Notes: generated from the letters alone by a model not told the origin. Positions 25,860 through 34,352 are shown, counted from the stretch's first letter. The stretch: 64,000 bases of DNA from Flagellimonas oceani (GCF_011068285.1 NZ_CP049616.1:4236001-4300000), one strand, 5' to 3'. Translations and numbers: made by a program.

Positions 25860-26303
25860 TTATCTGTTCAATCTCATTTCTAAATGGGTTGCGCTGAACC
25901 CTTTGTTCTCAAAAAATTCTTTGTTCGGATACTGGTTTTCACCTGTAATGTGAACGGCAACGTCCCCTTTGCAATATTGGAGGGTATAGTCCAATAGTTT
26001 TTGCTCTATATCGTCGTTTCTATGGTCTCTGTGTATCACAAAGAATACCAAGAAATTCTCCGGGATATAATCTCCCATCCCTGTTTTGTTCACAACTGCC
26101 AAACCCAAAATCTCATCCTTGTTCTCCATGGCGAAGACATATCCGCCAAGTCCGGGAATATCTTTGGTAGAATATTGTATGGCCTTTCTTATGGCTTTTT
26201 TTGTGGCTCTTTTACCTTCTTGATGGTCAAAGAGAAAGTTGGCATATCGGTCGGCTTCCATGGTAGAAAGCCTTGTGTAGGCATCGTAGGTTTTGATTAC
26301 CAT
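25860..26303 (-). CDS. GNAT family N-acetyltransferase
   Basis: A 147-residue acetyl-CoA-dependent acetyltransferase of the GNAT fold. The central beta-strand segment reads GYVFAMENKDEILGLAVVNKTG, followed by ENFLVFFVIHRDHRNDDIEQKLLDYTLQYC, which corresponds to the acetyl-CoA pyrophosphate-binding strand and helix. NKEFFENKGFSATHLEMRL is the typical C-terminal motif. The substrate cannot be read from sequence. It heads a minus-strand run with rpsU and the pro genes, eight bases before rpsU, which raises the possibility of ribosomal-protein acetylation; this is inference only. Confidence 0.82.
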   Translation of the reverse strand: MVIKTYDAYTRLSTMEADRYANFLFDHQEGKRATKKAIRKAIQYSTKDIPGLGGYVFAMENKDEILGLAVVNKTGMGDYIPENFLVFFVIHRDHRNDDIEQKLLDYTLQYCKGDVAVHITGENQYPNKEFFENKGFSATHLEMRLNR

Positions 26304-26679
26304 GCTTTTGTTTTGAACGATGATAGATTTGTTTTTTTTAGTTTTAAGTTAACGGTTTTAATAGGCTGAAATGGGCAATAAGGAACATCAATGTCCTCGA
26401 ACTCCCATAGTAATAGGGGCAACTTCCCGGATTAGGGGGAAGGTAATTAAAGGGTAGGCGGAATGAACTTATCTGGCTGGTTTCTGAATACCAGATAATT
26501 AAAACTTAAGATTCTACAGTTTTTTCTCTCGTGGAGCTTGACGTTCATCGGGACAAAGGTAAGAAATTCAGGCCTTAAATCCCAATAATACTGGGGTTTA
26601 TGTTTATTATAACGTTATAGGAGTCTATTCCTGTTTTAATGAAAACGTTGTAGTACGGTAGGTATTTCCAATGGCAGGA
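26304..26679. other. Intergenic region with an inverted repeat
   Basis: 376 bp between an AraC-family gene and the GNAT gene, both on the minus strand. It should hold the promoter of the GNAT-rpsU-pro run. An inverted repeat, TTATCTGG at 26469-26476 and CCAGATAA at 26491-26498, lies about 170 bp upstream of the GNAT start, and CTTCCC..GGGAAG sits near 26433-26450. No gene is visible. Confidence 0.4.
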
Positions 26680-27705
26680 CTAGCCCGGAATGGCATAGGC
26701 ACTTTGCTTGTCCTTATATTCTTTTGGGCTACAGTTGTACTTTGCCTTAAAGATCTTGGAGAAATAGCTCCTACTGATAAATCCAATACTATAAACGACC
26801 TGCGAGACATTCAGATCGGTATTTTTTATCAAATCCTCCGCTTTTTGAATTCTCACGTCCCTAATGTAATCGGTCACCGTTGTGCCGTGCATCAATTTAA
26901 AGCCTTCTTGTAGTTTTGACGGTGACAGGCCGCTTTTTTTGCATAGATAGGAGATGGAAAGCTTCCTTTCAATATAGTTGCGGATAAATTCGGAAACCTC
27001 TTGGATCATCCCTCTTTCCCTTTTGGTCAAAGTAGAGTTGCGCAGGTCGGCATTTTTCAGGTCGTCGGAATGCTGCTGTATTTCCAATGCCAGTACCATG
27101 TGTACCAAACCTTCGACCATTAGTTTTTTGGCAATTCCTTCGGCCGAAATACTTTTAAGCTGATGTATTTTGTCCGCTACCTTTAAATTGTGCGACCCAA
27201 CATACACAAAGTTATCGGCCACCCGGTCCTTAAAGAAAAGCTTTTGCAGTTTTTTGTTCAGGTTTTTACCGGTATCCTTGTGTTCCGAAGGATTTACGAT
27301 GATCAAGATCATCTTCAGGTTAACGGATTTATCAAAGTGCAATATATGATCCTGCAGGCTCCTACTGGTCAATATACCGGTTTGAAAACTCTCCAGCTCG
27401 GTTTTTTTCCCGTGCCTCCCAAAGCTATGTGCTATTTGCCCTTGCGAACAATAGGCAAAGCAAATGGGGGAATGCTCCGGTGAACTGGTGATTATCAACA
27501 CCTCTTTGTAAAATTCAATATCGAACTCCATATAGGAGATACCGCCCTTAAACGCTATTCCTTTAATGGAGCCATGTCCAAGATCGTTGTTGATGTCCAA
27601 AGTGTATTCTCTATTCGGTAAGGTATGCAGATCGCCGCCCATGTTTTTTTGGAATTGCCCAAACATATTTTTGAGCTGTACGGTATTTAATGCGTTTGTT
27701 TTCAT
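26680..27705 (-). CDS. AraC-family transcriptional regulator
   Basis: A 341-residue regulator. The N-terminal 220 residues form a sensing domain without an obvious cupin motif (KGGISYMEFDIEFYKEVLIITSS). The C-terminal 100 residues are a double helix-turn-helix of the AraC type: ISYLCKKSGLSPSKLQEGFKLMHGTT, then LNVSQVVYSIGFISRSYFSKIFKAKYNCSPKEYK. Proteins of this layout in Bacteroidota include siderophore and stress regulators. It is monocistronic, with about 160 bp before the next AraC gene. The ligand and targets are unknown. Confidence 0.88.
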   Translation of the reverse strand: MKTNALNTVQLKNMFGQFQKNMGGDLHTLPNREYTLDINNDLGHGSIKGIAFKGGISYMEFDIEFYKEVLIITSSPEHSPICFAYCSQGQIAHSFGRHGKKTELESFQTGILTSRSLQDHILHFDKSVNLKMILIIVNPSEHKDTGKNLNKKLQKLFFKDRVADNFVYVGSHNLKVADKIHQLKSISAEGIAKKLMVEGLVHMVLALEIQQHSDDLKNADLRNSTLTKRERGMIQEVSEFIRNYIERKLSISYLCKKSGLSPSKLQEGFKLMHGTTVTDYIRDVRIQKAEDLIKNTDLNVSQVVYSIGFISRSYFSKIFKAKYNCSPKEYKDKQSAYAIPG

Positions 27706-27864
27706 GGTTTTGTTGTATTAGGTATGTTTATAGGGTTAGGGCTTAATTTAAAGGTAGAAGATACCAATAGGAACCAAGGTCTACCTTACATAACTTGTGG
27801 AATATGTTGCAAAATTTTCTTCTGTTCCAGTTTGATATGTGTTTAAAATGAACTATATATGGGG

Positions 27865-28416
27865 TCATACATGGTTTTCCCTTCGCATTTTTACGATTTT
27901 TTGGAACTGGGTGGGAGTGAACCCGGTCGTCTTTTTGAACTGATTGGATAAGTGGGCAACGCTACAATAATTTAGCCGATAGGCAATTTCGGTGAGCGTG
28001 AGGTTGGTGGTTAGCATAAGTTCCTTGGCATGGTCTATTTTTCGGAGAATCACAAAGTTTTCTATCGAGGTGTGGGCAACCTCCGAAAAAAGACTGGATA
28101 AATGGGCGTAGGAATAGTTCAATTGGTCTGCCAAGTAAGAAGAAACATTCATTACGCACATAAGGTCGTTCACCAACATTTCTTCAATGGCATTTTTAAT
28201 GCGCTGTACCAAATCTGTTTTATGGCAGCTCAATACCTGCATATTATATTGGCCCAAGCTTTCAACAAGCATTTCCGTTTCCTCTGCGGTAAGGTTTCGT
28301 TCAATCTCTATTTCTTTAGAACTGTAAACCTTGTACGGAATATGCAATTTGTCCAGCTGTTGCCGCAATATTGCTTTACAAGCGCTGTGCACATCATATT
28401 TTAGACTGATATTCAT
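27865..28416 (-). CDS. Short AraC-family transcriptional regulator
   Basis: A 183-residue protein from the ATG at 28416; an ATG 13 codons upstream would add a hydrophobic leader unlikely in a DNA-binding protein. The C-terminal half is an AraC HTH domain: VSSYLADQLNYSYAHLSSLFSEVAHTSIENFVI, then LTLTEIAYRLNYCSVAHLSNQFKKTTGFTPTQFQ. The N-terminal 70 residues (KLHIPYKVYSSKEIEI) form a small, non-cupin domain common in short AraC regulators of Bacteroidota. It faces the small membrane-protein gene divergently across about 340 bp, so it might control the stress-type genes to its right. Confidence 0.85.
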   Translation of the reverse strand: MNISLKYDVHSACKAILRQQLDKLHIPYKVYSSKEIEIERNLTAEETEMLVESLGQYNMQVLSCHKTDLVQRIKNAIEEMLVNDLMCVMNVSSYLADQLNYSYAHLSSLFSEVAHTSIENFVILRKIDHAKELMLTTNLTLTEIAYRLNYCSVAHLSNQFKKTTGFTPTQFQKIVKMRRENHV

Positions 28417-28754
28417 GGCTATAATGACAAATGGGACAAAGGCAGGTAAATCCACCTTTAAATTTATTGTTTATAAAATATCAATGATGTTTGACCAATC
28501 ATTTATGGTTTGATGTTCCACAATGGTCACTCTGGCTAAGAATAGCTTAATATACTAAAAATTAATTACATAGAACGAATTTTTGGTCATTTTGATGAAG
28601 ATTTGAACTGGATCACGGGTCATTTCCAGGAGTTTGGACCAAAGTGTTTTCTTTTTGCGTCAAAAAATTCACGGAATATGTCAAACAGATAGTTGTTAAG
28701 AAATAACTTATGATAGCTATCTATCTGTAAATCAGATTTTTGAAAATTAAACCA
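28417..28754. other. Divergent promoter region with a hairpin
   Basis: 338 bp between the short AraC gene and a plus-strand small membrane-protein gene. It contains an inverted repeat, ACAGATAG at 28685-28692 and CTATCTGT at 28721-28728, with an inner GTTA..TAAC stem, ending 27 bp before the ATG at 28755. No gene is visible. Confidence 0.45.
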
Positions 28755-28946
28755 ATGAAGGGCAAAAAACAATCGGAAGAGAATACAGAACTCGTGAAGG
28801 AAAAGGACAATCCAAAGCGCAATTATATTTTTAAGAAAAACGGTGCCACCAAAACAGGCTTTACCGTTATACTCATCATTTTGATCATTGTTGCCATTGG
28901 CGTATTGCTTTCGGGGTTGGTTCTCGAGACCTCATTCAGCTTTTAG
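28755..28946 (+). CDS. Small single-pass membrane protein
   Basis: A 63-residue protein from the ATG at 28755; a TTG at 28740 would add five residues. The N-terminal 35 residues are polar and Lys/Glu-rich (KGKKQSEENTELVKEKDNPK), followed by one membrane helix (about residues 36-58, TGFTVILIILIIVAIGVLLSGLVL). A charged cytoplasmic tail with a C-terminal helix is common among small stress proteins, but I know no family for it. Its stop (TAG) overlaps a GTG that could start a second small hydrophobic protein (28946-29059). The AraC regulator divergently upstream may control it. Confidence 0.5.
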   Translation: MKGKKQSEENTELVKEKDNPKRNYIFKKNGATKTGFTVILIILIIVAIGVLLSGLVLETSFSF

Positions 28947-29059
28947 TGCGAAGTGCCATAAGCAATGTAGATCAAAAATTCCTGTCACTGGCGGCCCCGT
29001 TATCTTTAGCGTTAATGTTTTTGTTTTCTACGTTGATCTATGCCGTTGCAAAGAGTTAG
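28946..29059 (+). CDS. Possible 37-residue membrane microprotein
   Basis: A GTG at 28946 overlaps the stop of the preceding gene by one base (TAGTG), the same geometry used by the ROK kinase gene at 56611. It opens a 37-residue frame with one strongly hydrophobic segment (KFLSLAAPLSLALMFLFSTLIYAVAKS) ending at 29059. The same frame is open further upstream (RDLIQLLVRSAISNVD), so it may also be the second half of the previous gene after a frameshift. The hydrophobic helix and coupled start favour coding, but it is too short to be sure. Confidence 0.35.
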   Translation: MRSAISNVDQKFLSLAAPLSLALMFLFSTLIYAVAKS

Positions 29060-29149
29060 TTTCTGAGGGTATTTTATCGTAGCCTGTTGAAATTCAAACT
29101 ATAAACAAAGACCATTATCACAGAACTTTTTACATATGATTCCCAAGAG

Positions 29150-29569
29150 GTGATCAATTTTACCTTAAAGATCGCCCTGGCCGTACTATCCGGGTTATTG
29201 ATCGGCCTGGAGCGTGAATACAAGGGCAAGAATGCCGGCCTTAAGACCAATACACTTGTTGCGGTCGGGGCATGTGTGTACGTTCTTATATCCTTACAGT
29301 TTTATGGTGAAGAATACGCTGATATTACCAGGGTGTTGAGCCAAGTGGTAACCGGAATGGGCTTTTTGGGCGCCGGAGTGATCTTGCAAAAGGAAAAAGA
29401 GGATAAAATAAAGGGACTCACAACCGCGGCCACCTTATGGTGCAGTGGGGGAGCAGGCTGTTTGGCGGCCACGGCCATGTTTGTGGAACTCGGCATATTA
29501 ACGGTCGTGGTAGTGGTCATAAACATAGTTTTTGGTTATGTAGATGATAAAATAGAAGGCGAAAAATAA
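29150..29569 (+). CDS. MgtC/SapB family membrane protein
   Basis: A 139-residue inner-membrane protein matching the MgtC/SapB N-terminal domain: ALAVLSGLLIGLERE, KTNTLVAVGACVYVLIS, RVLSQVVTGMGFLGAGVILQ, IKGLTTAATLWCSGGAGCLAAT, about four helices. MgtC proteins help adaptation to low magnesium or acid, in part by affecting ATP synthase, and are not transporters themselves. The only conventional start is the GTG at 29150. However, the frame stays open upstream and encodes TELFTYDSQE, which looks like a natural MgtC N-terminus, so the true start may be a rare ATT (29114) or ATC (29117). About 25 bp separate it from the oxidoreductase gene, so the two are probably co-transcribed. Confidence 0.88.
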   Translation: MINFTLKIALAVLSGLLIGLEREYKGKNAGLKTNTLVAVGACVYVLISLQFYGEEYADITRVLSQVVTGMGFLGAGVILQKEKEDKIKGLTTAATLWCSGGAGCLAATAMFVELGILTVVVVVINIVFGYVDDKIEGEK

Positions 29570-29593
29570 ATTCAAAAAATAAAAAGAGAATAT

Positions 29594-30265
29594 ATGAAAG
29601 AGCATGTTGTAAAAATCAAATCCATAACATTCATTAATTACAATGTTTTGAGAATCGTTGTAGAAAGGCCCGACGATTATGATTTTGAACCCGGTCAGGC
29701 CACCGAGGTCTCCATTAATCAAGACAAATGGAAAGATGAAAAAAGGCCGTTTACCTTTACAAGTTTGCCCACGGACAGGGTGTTGGAGTTTACCATCAAG
29801 ATTTATCCCGAACACAATGGCGTGACCGAAAAACTATCCAAACTGGAAAAAGGCGACGAGCTTATCCTAAGGGAGGTGTTCGGGGCCATCAAATTTAAGG
29901 GCGACGGTATATTTTTGGCAGGAGGGGCCGGTGTTACCCCTTTCATTTCCATATTGAGGTCCCTAGAGTACGAAGATAAATTGGGCAACAACCAATTGAT
30001 ATTCGCCAATACCACCAAAAAGGATATTTTTCTTGAAGAGGAGTTTAATAATCTATTGGGAAACAGGTACACCAATATCCTTTCCGAAGAAGAAACCCAA
30101 AAATATGCCAAGGGCTATATGGACAAGGATTTTTTAAAATCCAAAATTCCACATTTTTCACAGTTCTTTTATGTATGTGGCCCGATGGAAATGATCAATA
30201 GCGTAGTGGAAGACCTTAAGGAACTCGGGGCCGACGACGACAAAATCGTTACCGAGGAATATTAA
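29594..30265 (+). CDS. FAD-binding ferredoxin-reductase-like oxidoreductase
   Basis: A 223-residue cytoplasmic protein of the ferredoxin-NADP reductase fold. The FAD domain has FEPGQATEVSI and RPFTFTS, the RxxTxTS-type FAD-binding motif. The NAD(P) domain has FLAGGAGVTPFISILR and FFYVCGPMEMINSVVEDL. No 2Fe-2S domain is fused, so it needs a separate electron partner such as a flavodoxin, ferredoxin or haem protein. It sits 24 bp after the MgtC-like gene and is followed by a large GC-rich inverted repeat (30297-30328) that separates it from the convergent PfpI gene. The substrate cannot be assigned. Confidence 0.85.
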   Translation: MKEHVVKIKSITFINYNVLRIVVERPDDYDFEPGQATEVSINQDKWKDEKRPFTFTSLPTDRVLEFTIKIYPEHNGVTEKLSKLEKGDELILREVFGAIKFKGDGIFLAGGAGVTPFISILRSLEYEDKLGNNQLIFANTTKKDIFLEEEFNNLLGNRYTNILSEEETQKYAKGYMDKDFLKSKIPHFSQFFYVCGPMEMINSVVEDLKELGADDDKIVTEEY

Positions 30266-30296
30266 TATGGTATCGCCAAAGCACTAAATTTAAAAT

Positions 30297-30328
30297 AATG
30301 GGCGGCCGCTTTTACGCGGCCGCCCATT
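30297..30328. terminator. Large perfect inverted repeat between convergent genes
   Basis: A perfect 13-base stem (AATGGGCGGCCGC and GCGGCCGCCCATT) with a six-base loop lies between the convergent oxidoreductase and PfpI genes. Its position favours a bidirectional transcription stop, although neither side has a long T run. Confidence 0.6.
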
Positions 30329-30370
30329 GTATTGGAATATGTTTACTTGTACCAAGATAACAAGTTGGGA

Positions 30371-30928
30371 TTAGGCATGTTGCCCTTCGTGCTTGCCTTC
30401 CAATACCTCTTCTACGATCTTGCTGCAAAAAGCGGGCAGGTCTCCTGGGTTTCGGCTTGTTACCAATCCACTGTCGACCACGACCTCTTTATCCTCCCAA
30501 AGTCCACCGGCATTGATGACATCTTGTTTAATGCTCTTATAAGAGGTCACTTTACGTCCATCAATAACATCGGCATCTATTAAAAGCCAGGGAGCGTGGC
30601 AAATCGCGGCAACCGGTTTGCTTCTTTCAAAAAAGCCTTTAACAAAGTTAAGTGCGAGCGTATGGGTCCGTAATGTATCCGGATTCATTACGCCGCCGGG
30701 CAGAACCAAGGCATCATAATCAAGTATGTGGGCGGAATCCACGGTTTTATCAACCTTAATGCTCTTTCCCCAATCCGTTTTGTTCCAGGATTTTATTTCA
30801 CCTTCCTTATCGGAAATAATGTCCACGGTAGCCCCTTCGGACTTTAATTTTTCCAAAGGTTCAAACAATTCCGACTGTTCAAAACCGTCCGTGGCCAAAA
30901 TGGCAATTCGTTTTTCTTTCAATTTCAT
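30371..30928 (-). CDS. DJ-1/PfpI family protein (type 1 glutamine-amidotransferase fold)
   Basis: A 185-residue cytoplasmic protein of the DJ-1/PfpI superfamily. It has IAILATDGFEQSELFEPL with the conserved Glu near the N-terminus, DYDALVLPGGVMNPD, the nucleophile elbow AAICHAPWLLIDADVI with the catalytic Cys and adjacent His, and VTSRNPGDLPAFCSKIVEEV. It resembles the general-stress branch (YraA/YhbO/PfpI). Such proteins are reported as proteases, glyoxalases or deglycases; which activity applies is debated. It is monocistronic, converging on the FAD oxidoreductase and diverging from transketolase, in a stretch of stress-type genes. Confidence 0.92.
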   Translation of the reverse strand: MKLKEKRIAILATDGFEQSELFEPLEKLKSEGATVDIISDKEGEIKSWNKTDWGKSIKVDKTVDSAHILDYDALVLPGGVMNPDTLRTHTLALNFVKGFFERSKPVAAICHAPWLLIDADVIDGRKVTSYKSIKQDVINAGGLWEDKEVVVDSGLVTSRNPGDLPAFCSKIVEEVLEGKHEGQHA

Positions 30929-31131
30929 AGTATGCGATTTTTAGGGTTAATACTTATGTTTCTACATGAAGATAAGATTCCCTGACCCCAAGGTTGACGC
31001 AATAGAAAATAACTTGAATGCTATCAAGTTTTGCCGTTGCCGTCCAAGAAACACTGTCGATATCACTTTCTTAGGTCTTCCTTGGTGGATTACTGTGTTT
31101 GAACCAATTTTTTTACCGATACCATCGATCA

Positions 31132-31158
31132 ATAGATGATAAAATAAATATCATCTAT
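31132..31158. promoter_or_regulatory. Perfect 10-bp inverted repeat upstream of tkt
   Basis: ATAGATGATA (31132-31141) and TATCATCTAT (31149-31158) form a perfect inverted repeat with a seven-base loop, ending 40 bp before the tkt ATG at 31199. It could be a dimeric repressor operator or a leader hairpin. Confidence 0.45.
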
Positions 31159-31198
31159 GTACCGACGCAGTATTTCAACTAACATAAATCTCCACAAT

Positions 31199-33196
31199 AT
31201 GAACAATGACAAGGAACAAAGAGCAATAGACACGGTAAGGATATTGTCCGCAGACGCCGTACAAAAGGCAGAATCCGGTCACCCGGGCACAGCAATGGCA
31301 CTTGCGCCCATGGGGCATGTACTTTGGACGCAGGCCATGGATTATAACCCAAATAACCCCAAATGGGCCAATCGTGACCGATTCATACTTTCTGCAGGTC
31401 ATGCCTGCATACTGCAGTACAATTTTTTGTATTTGACAGGTTATGACATCGGCATGGACGATTTAAAGGATTTTAGGCAATTGCACAGCAAAACTGCAGG
31501 GCATCCGGAAAAACACCTGTTGGATGGCGTAGAGGTCACCACAGGGCCGTTGGGCCAAGGGTTCGCCAACGGAATAGGTATGGCCATTGCCCAACAATAT
31601 ATGGCGGCACGGTTCAACAAACCCGATTTTGATCTTTTCGATCATAAGATTTATGCCATTTGTAGCGATGGCGATCTAATGGAGGGAGTCAGTGCCGAAG
31701 CGGCTTCGTTGGCCGGACATTTAAAATTGGGCAACATCATTTATCTGTACGATGACAACCACATCTCCATAGAGGGCGATACCGATATAACCTTTACGGA
31801 CGATACCGTCAAACGTTTTGAATCCTACGATTGGCACGTTCAAGAACTGGACGATGGCAACGATGTGGAAGCCCTTTCCGAAGCCGTAAAAGAAGCCAAA
31901 GAAGAAACAGGGCGGCCTTCCCTGATAAAGGTCCGTACCCATATCGCCTACGGAAGTCCCAATAAACAGGATACCGGAGAGGCACACGGCTCACCTTTGG
32001 GAGAGGAAGAAGTCAAGCTCGTGAAGAAAAATTTTGGTTTTGACCCCGAAGCCAAATTTGTTGTGGAGGACGAGGTGTTGGAACTTTATCGGAATGCGGG
32101 GAAAAAAGGTGAAAAAAAAGAACAGGAATGGAAGGAACTGTTTAAAAAGTATAAAGAAAAATACCCAGAACTTGCCAATGAGTACGAACAAATGGCCAAT
32201 GGAAAACTGCCCAAGGGCTGGGAAGCAAAATTGCCCGTTTTTGAGCCCGGCGATAAAGTGGCCACACGAAAAGCCTCTGGAAAAACATTGAATGCAATAG
32301 CCGGGGATTTGCCCAATCTATTGGGTGGCTCTGCCGACCTTGCCCCCTCCACGGCCACGGAACTCGAAGATTATGGATCGTTTTCGGCCAGTGCGCGCGA
32401 AGGGCGGAATTTCCATTTTGGGGTGCGCGAACATGCCATGGGCGCCATTTTAAACGGTATGGCATTGAGCAACTATCTCATTCCCTACGGAGCTACTTTT
32501 CTTATATTCTCCGATTATATGAGACCGCCCATACGGTTGGCCGCCATCATGAAAATACGCCCCATCATTGTTTTTACCCACGACAGTATCGGGTTGGGCG
32601 AAGATGGTACCACCCATCAACCTGTTGAACAATTGATAGGTCTCAGAGCCGTCCCCGATATTATCGTCATCCGTCCTGCCGATGCCAATGAAACCTCACA
32701 GGCATGGCGAGTGGCGTTACAACATTCCGGAGGACCGGTCGCCATTGTACTTACCCGACAAGGGCTTCCCATCATCGATCAAGAAAAGTATACTCCCGCA
32801 AAGGCATTGGAAAAAGGCGCCTACATTATTTCCGAGGCCGAAAGTGAGCCCGAACTCATTCTTATTGGAACCGGATCAGAGGTACAATTGGTTTTGGCAG
32901 CACAAGAGCAATTAAAAGAACAGAAAATTCAAGCGCGGGTGGTGAGCATGCCATCATGGGAAATTTTTGAAAACCAGAGCGAAGCCTACAAAGAAGAAGT
33001 GTTTCCTAAGAACTTACGAAAAAGATTGGCGGTTGAGGCTGCATCGCCCATGGGTTGGTGCAAATACGTTACGGATGAAGGCGATGTGATCGGTGTGGAT
33101 ACATTTGGTGAATCGGCACCCGGTGAAGAAATCATGCAAGCATATGGTTTTACGGTGGAGCACGTGGTCGAAAGGGCCAAGGCGCTGGTTTCATAA
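31199..33196 (+). CDS. tkt: Transketolase
   Basis: A 665-residue thiamine-diphosphate enzyme of the non-oxidative pentose-phosphate pathway. I prefer the ATG at 31199 over one 14 codons upstream because family members begin near RAIDTVRILSADAVQKA. Motifs: SGHPGTAMALAPMGHVLW, the ThDP-binding run CSDGDLMEGVSAEAASLAGH with LYDDN, the central FGVREHAMGAILNGMA with its catalytic Glu, and THDSIGLGEDGTTHQPVEQL. Full length, no truncation. It is followed after 29 bp by transaldolase, so one transcript supplies both sugar-rearranging enzymes and links them to NADPH supply under oxidative stress. The preceding inverted repeat (31132-31158) may regulate it. Confidence 0.97.
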   Translation: MNNDKEQRAIDTVRILSADAVQKAESGHPGTAMALAPMGHVLWTQAMDYNPNNPKWANRDRFILSAGHACILQYNFLYLTGYDIGMDDLKDFRQLHSKTAGHPEKHLLDGVEVTTGPLGQGFANGIGMAIAQQYMAARFNKPDFDLFDHKIYAICSDGDLMEGVSAEAASLAGHLKLGNIIYLYDDNHISIEGDTDITFTDDTVKRFESYDWHVQELDDGNDVEALSEAVKEAKEETGRPSLIKVRTHIAYGSPNKQDTGEAHGSPLGEEEVKLVKKNFGFDPEAKFVVEDEVLELYRNAGKKGEKKEQEWKELFKKYKEKYPELANEYEQMANGKLPKGWEAKLPVFEPGDKVATRKASGKTLNAIAGDLPNLLGGSADLAPSTATELEDYGSFSASAREGRNFHFGVREHAMGAILNGMALSNYLIPYGATFLIFSDYMRPPIRLAAIMKIRPIIVFTHDSIGLGEDGTTHQPVEQLIGLRAVPDIIVIRPADANETSQAWRVALQHSGGPVAIVLTRQGLPIIDQEKYTPAKALEKGAYIISEAESEPELILIGTGSEVQLVLAAQEQLKEQKIQARVVSMPSWEIFENQSEAYKEEVFPKNLRKRLAVEAASPMGWCKYVTDEGDVIGVDTFGESAPGEEIMQAYGFTVEHVVERAKALVS

Positions 33197-33225
33197 AAAA
33201 GAAAGTTGAACAGAAAAACAAGAAA

Positions 33226-34308
33226 ATGAACAATTTGAAAGCAATAATCAAACACGGACAAAGTATATGGCTGGACCTTTTGGACCGTAATCTAATGGAC
33301 TCCGGCAAGCTAAAAAAACTTATACAGGAGGATGGCCTGCGCGGTCTAACATCAAACCCAGCCATTTTTGAAAAAGCGATCAGCAACAGTACCGATTACG
33401 ATGAGGATATTGCCGAACTATCGAAAAAGGTCCTGGACAATGAGGATATATTTTTTGAGGTCGCCGTTTCCGATATACAACGGGCAGCGGATATTTTTAA
33501 ATCGGTTTATGACAATACCAATGGCAATGACGGTTTTGTGAGCTTGGAAGTATCCCCTCGGTTGGCCCGCGACACCGAAGGAACTATACAACAGGCCAGG
33601 GAACTTTGGCAAAAGGTGGACAGGAAGAACGTGATGATCAAGATTCCGGGCACTGCGGAGGGGCTTCCGGCCATTCGCCAGTGTATCTCCGAAGGCATCA
33701 ATGTGAACGTTACCCTACTTTTTGGTTTGGAGAGATATAGAAAGGTCACCGAAGCGTATATGGGTGGATTGGAAGATAGACTAAAGACCGGGCAAAGCAT
33801 TAACCATGTCCAATCCGTCGCCAGTTTTTTTCTGAGTCGTATTGATGTTATGGTGGATCCCATGTTGGAAGAAAAAGGTTTGGAGGGGCTAAAGGGCGAA
33901 GTGGCCATTGCATCTGCAAAAAAGGCCTACAATATTTATGAAGAGGTGTTTTCCAGTGAACGTTTCAAAGTATTGGAGACAAAGGGTGCAAAACCACAGC
34001 GTGTGCTTTGGGCCAGTACCAGTACCAAGGATCCATCATACAGCGATGTAAAATATGTGGAGGCCCTGATCGGTGACAACACCATAAATACAGTTCCCAT
34101 GGAAACTTTGGATGCCTTCCGGGACCATGGAAAAGCGAACATGAGCCTAAAGGACGATATGGAGAAAGCCGCCAAAGTTTTGGAAGAGGTTGAAAAAGCA
34201 GGAATCCACATGGAGCAAGTGGCACAAGACCTGGTTAAAGAGGGCATAGATAAATTCAATGCACCCTTTGAAAAACTGTTGCGGGGGATCGAGGAACAAA
34301 AAAAGTAA
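33226..34308 (+). CDS. tal: Transaldolase
   Basis: A 360-residue Schiff-base aldolase that moves a dihydroxyacetone unit between sugar phosphates. The N-terminal region has LTSNPAIFEKAI; the strand VSLEVSPRLARDTEGTI and the active-site Lys in NVMIKIPGTAEGLPAI are clear, followed by NVTLLFGLERYRKV and SVASFFLSRIDVMVD. At 360 residues with LWASTSTKDPSYSDVKYVEALIG, it belongs to the longer Tal type common in Actinobacteria, not the short type of about 215 residues. It forms an operon with tkt and converges on nhaA. Confidence 0.96.
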   Translation: MNNLKAIIKHGQSIWLDLLDRNLMDSGKLKKLIQEDGLRGLTSNPAIFEKAISNSTDYDEDIAELSKKVLDNEDIFFEVAVSDIQRAADIFKSVYDNTNGNDGFVSLEVSPRLARDTEGTIQQARELWQKVDRKNVMIKIPGTAEGLPAIRQCISEGINVNVTLLFGLERYRKVTEAYMGGLEDRLKTGQSINHVQSVASFFLSRIDVMVDPMLEEKGLEGLKGEVAIASAKKAYNIYEEVFSSERFKVLETKGAKPQRVLWASTSTKDPSYSDVKYVEALIGDNTINTVPMETLDAFRDHGKANMSLKDDMEKAAKVLEEVEKAGIHMEQVAQDLVKEGIDKFNAPFEKLLRGIEEQKK

Positions 34309-34352
34309 AAGCTTCCAAGTACTCTCTTAAAGAAAATAAACGTGGACAAGCA

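Noticed and set aside
28888..29082. 64-codon plus-strand frame across the small membrane genes
   Set aside because: It overlaps two better-supported hydrophobic frames and shows no membrane helix or known motif.
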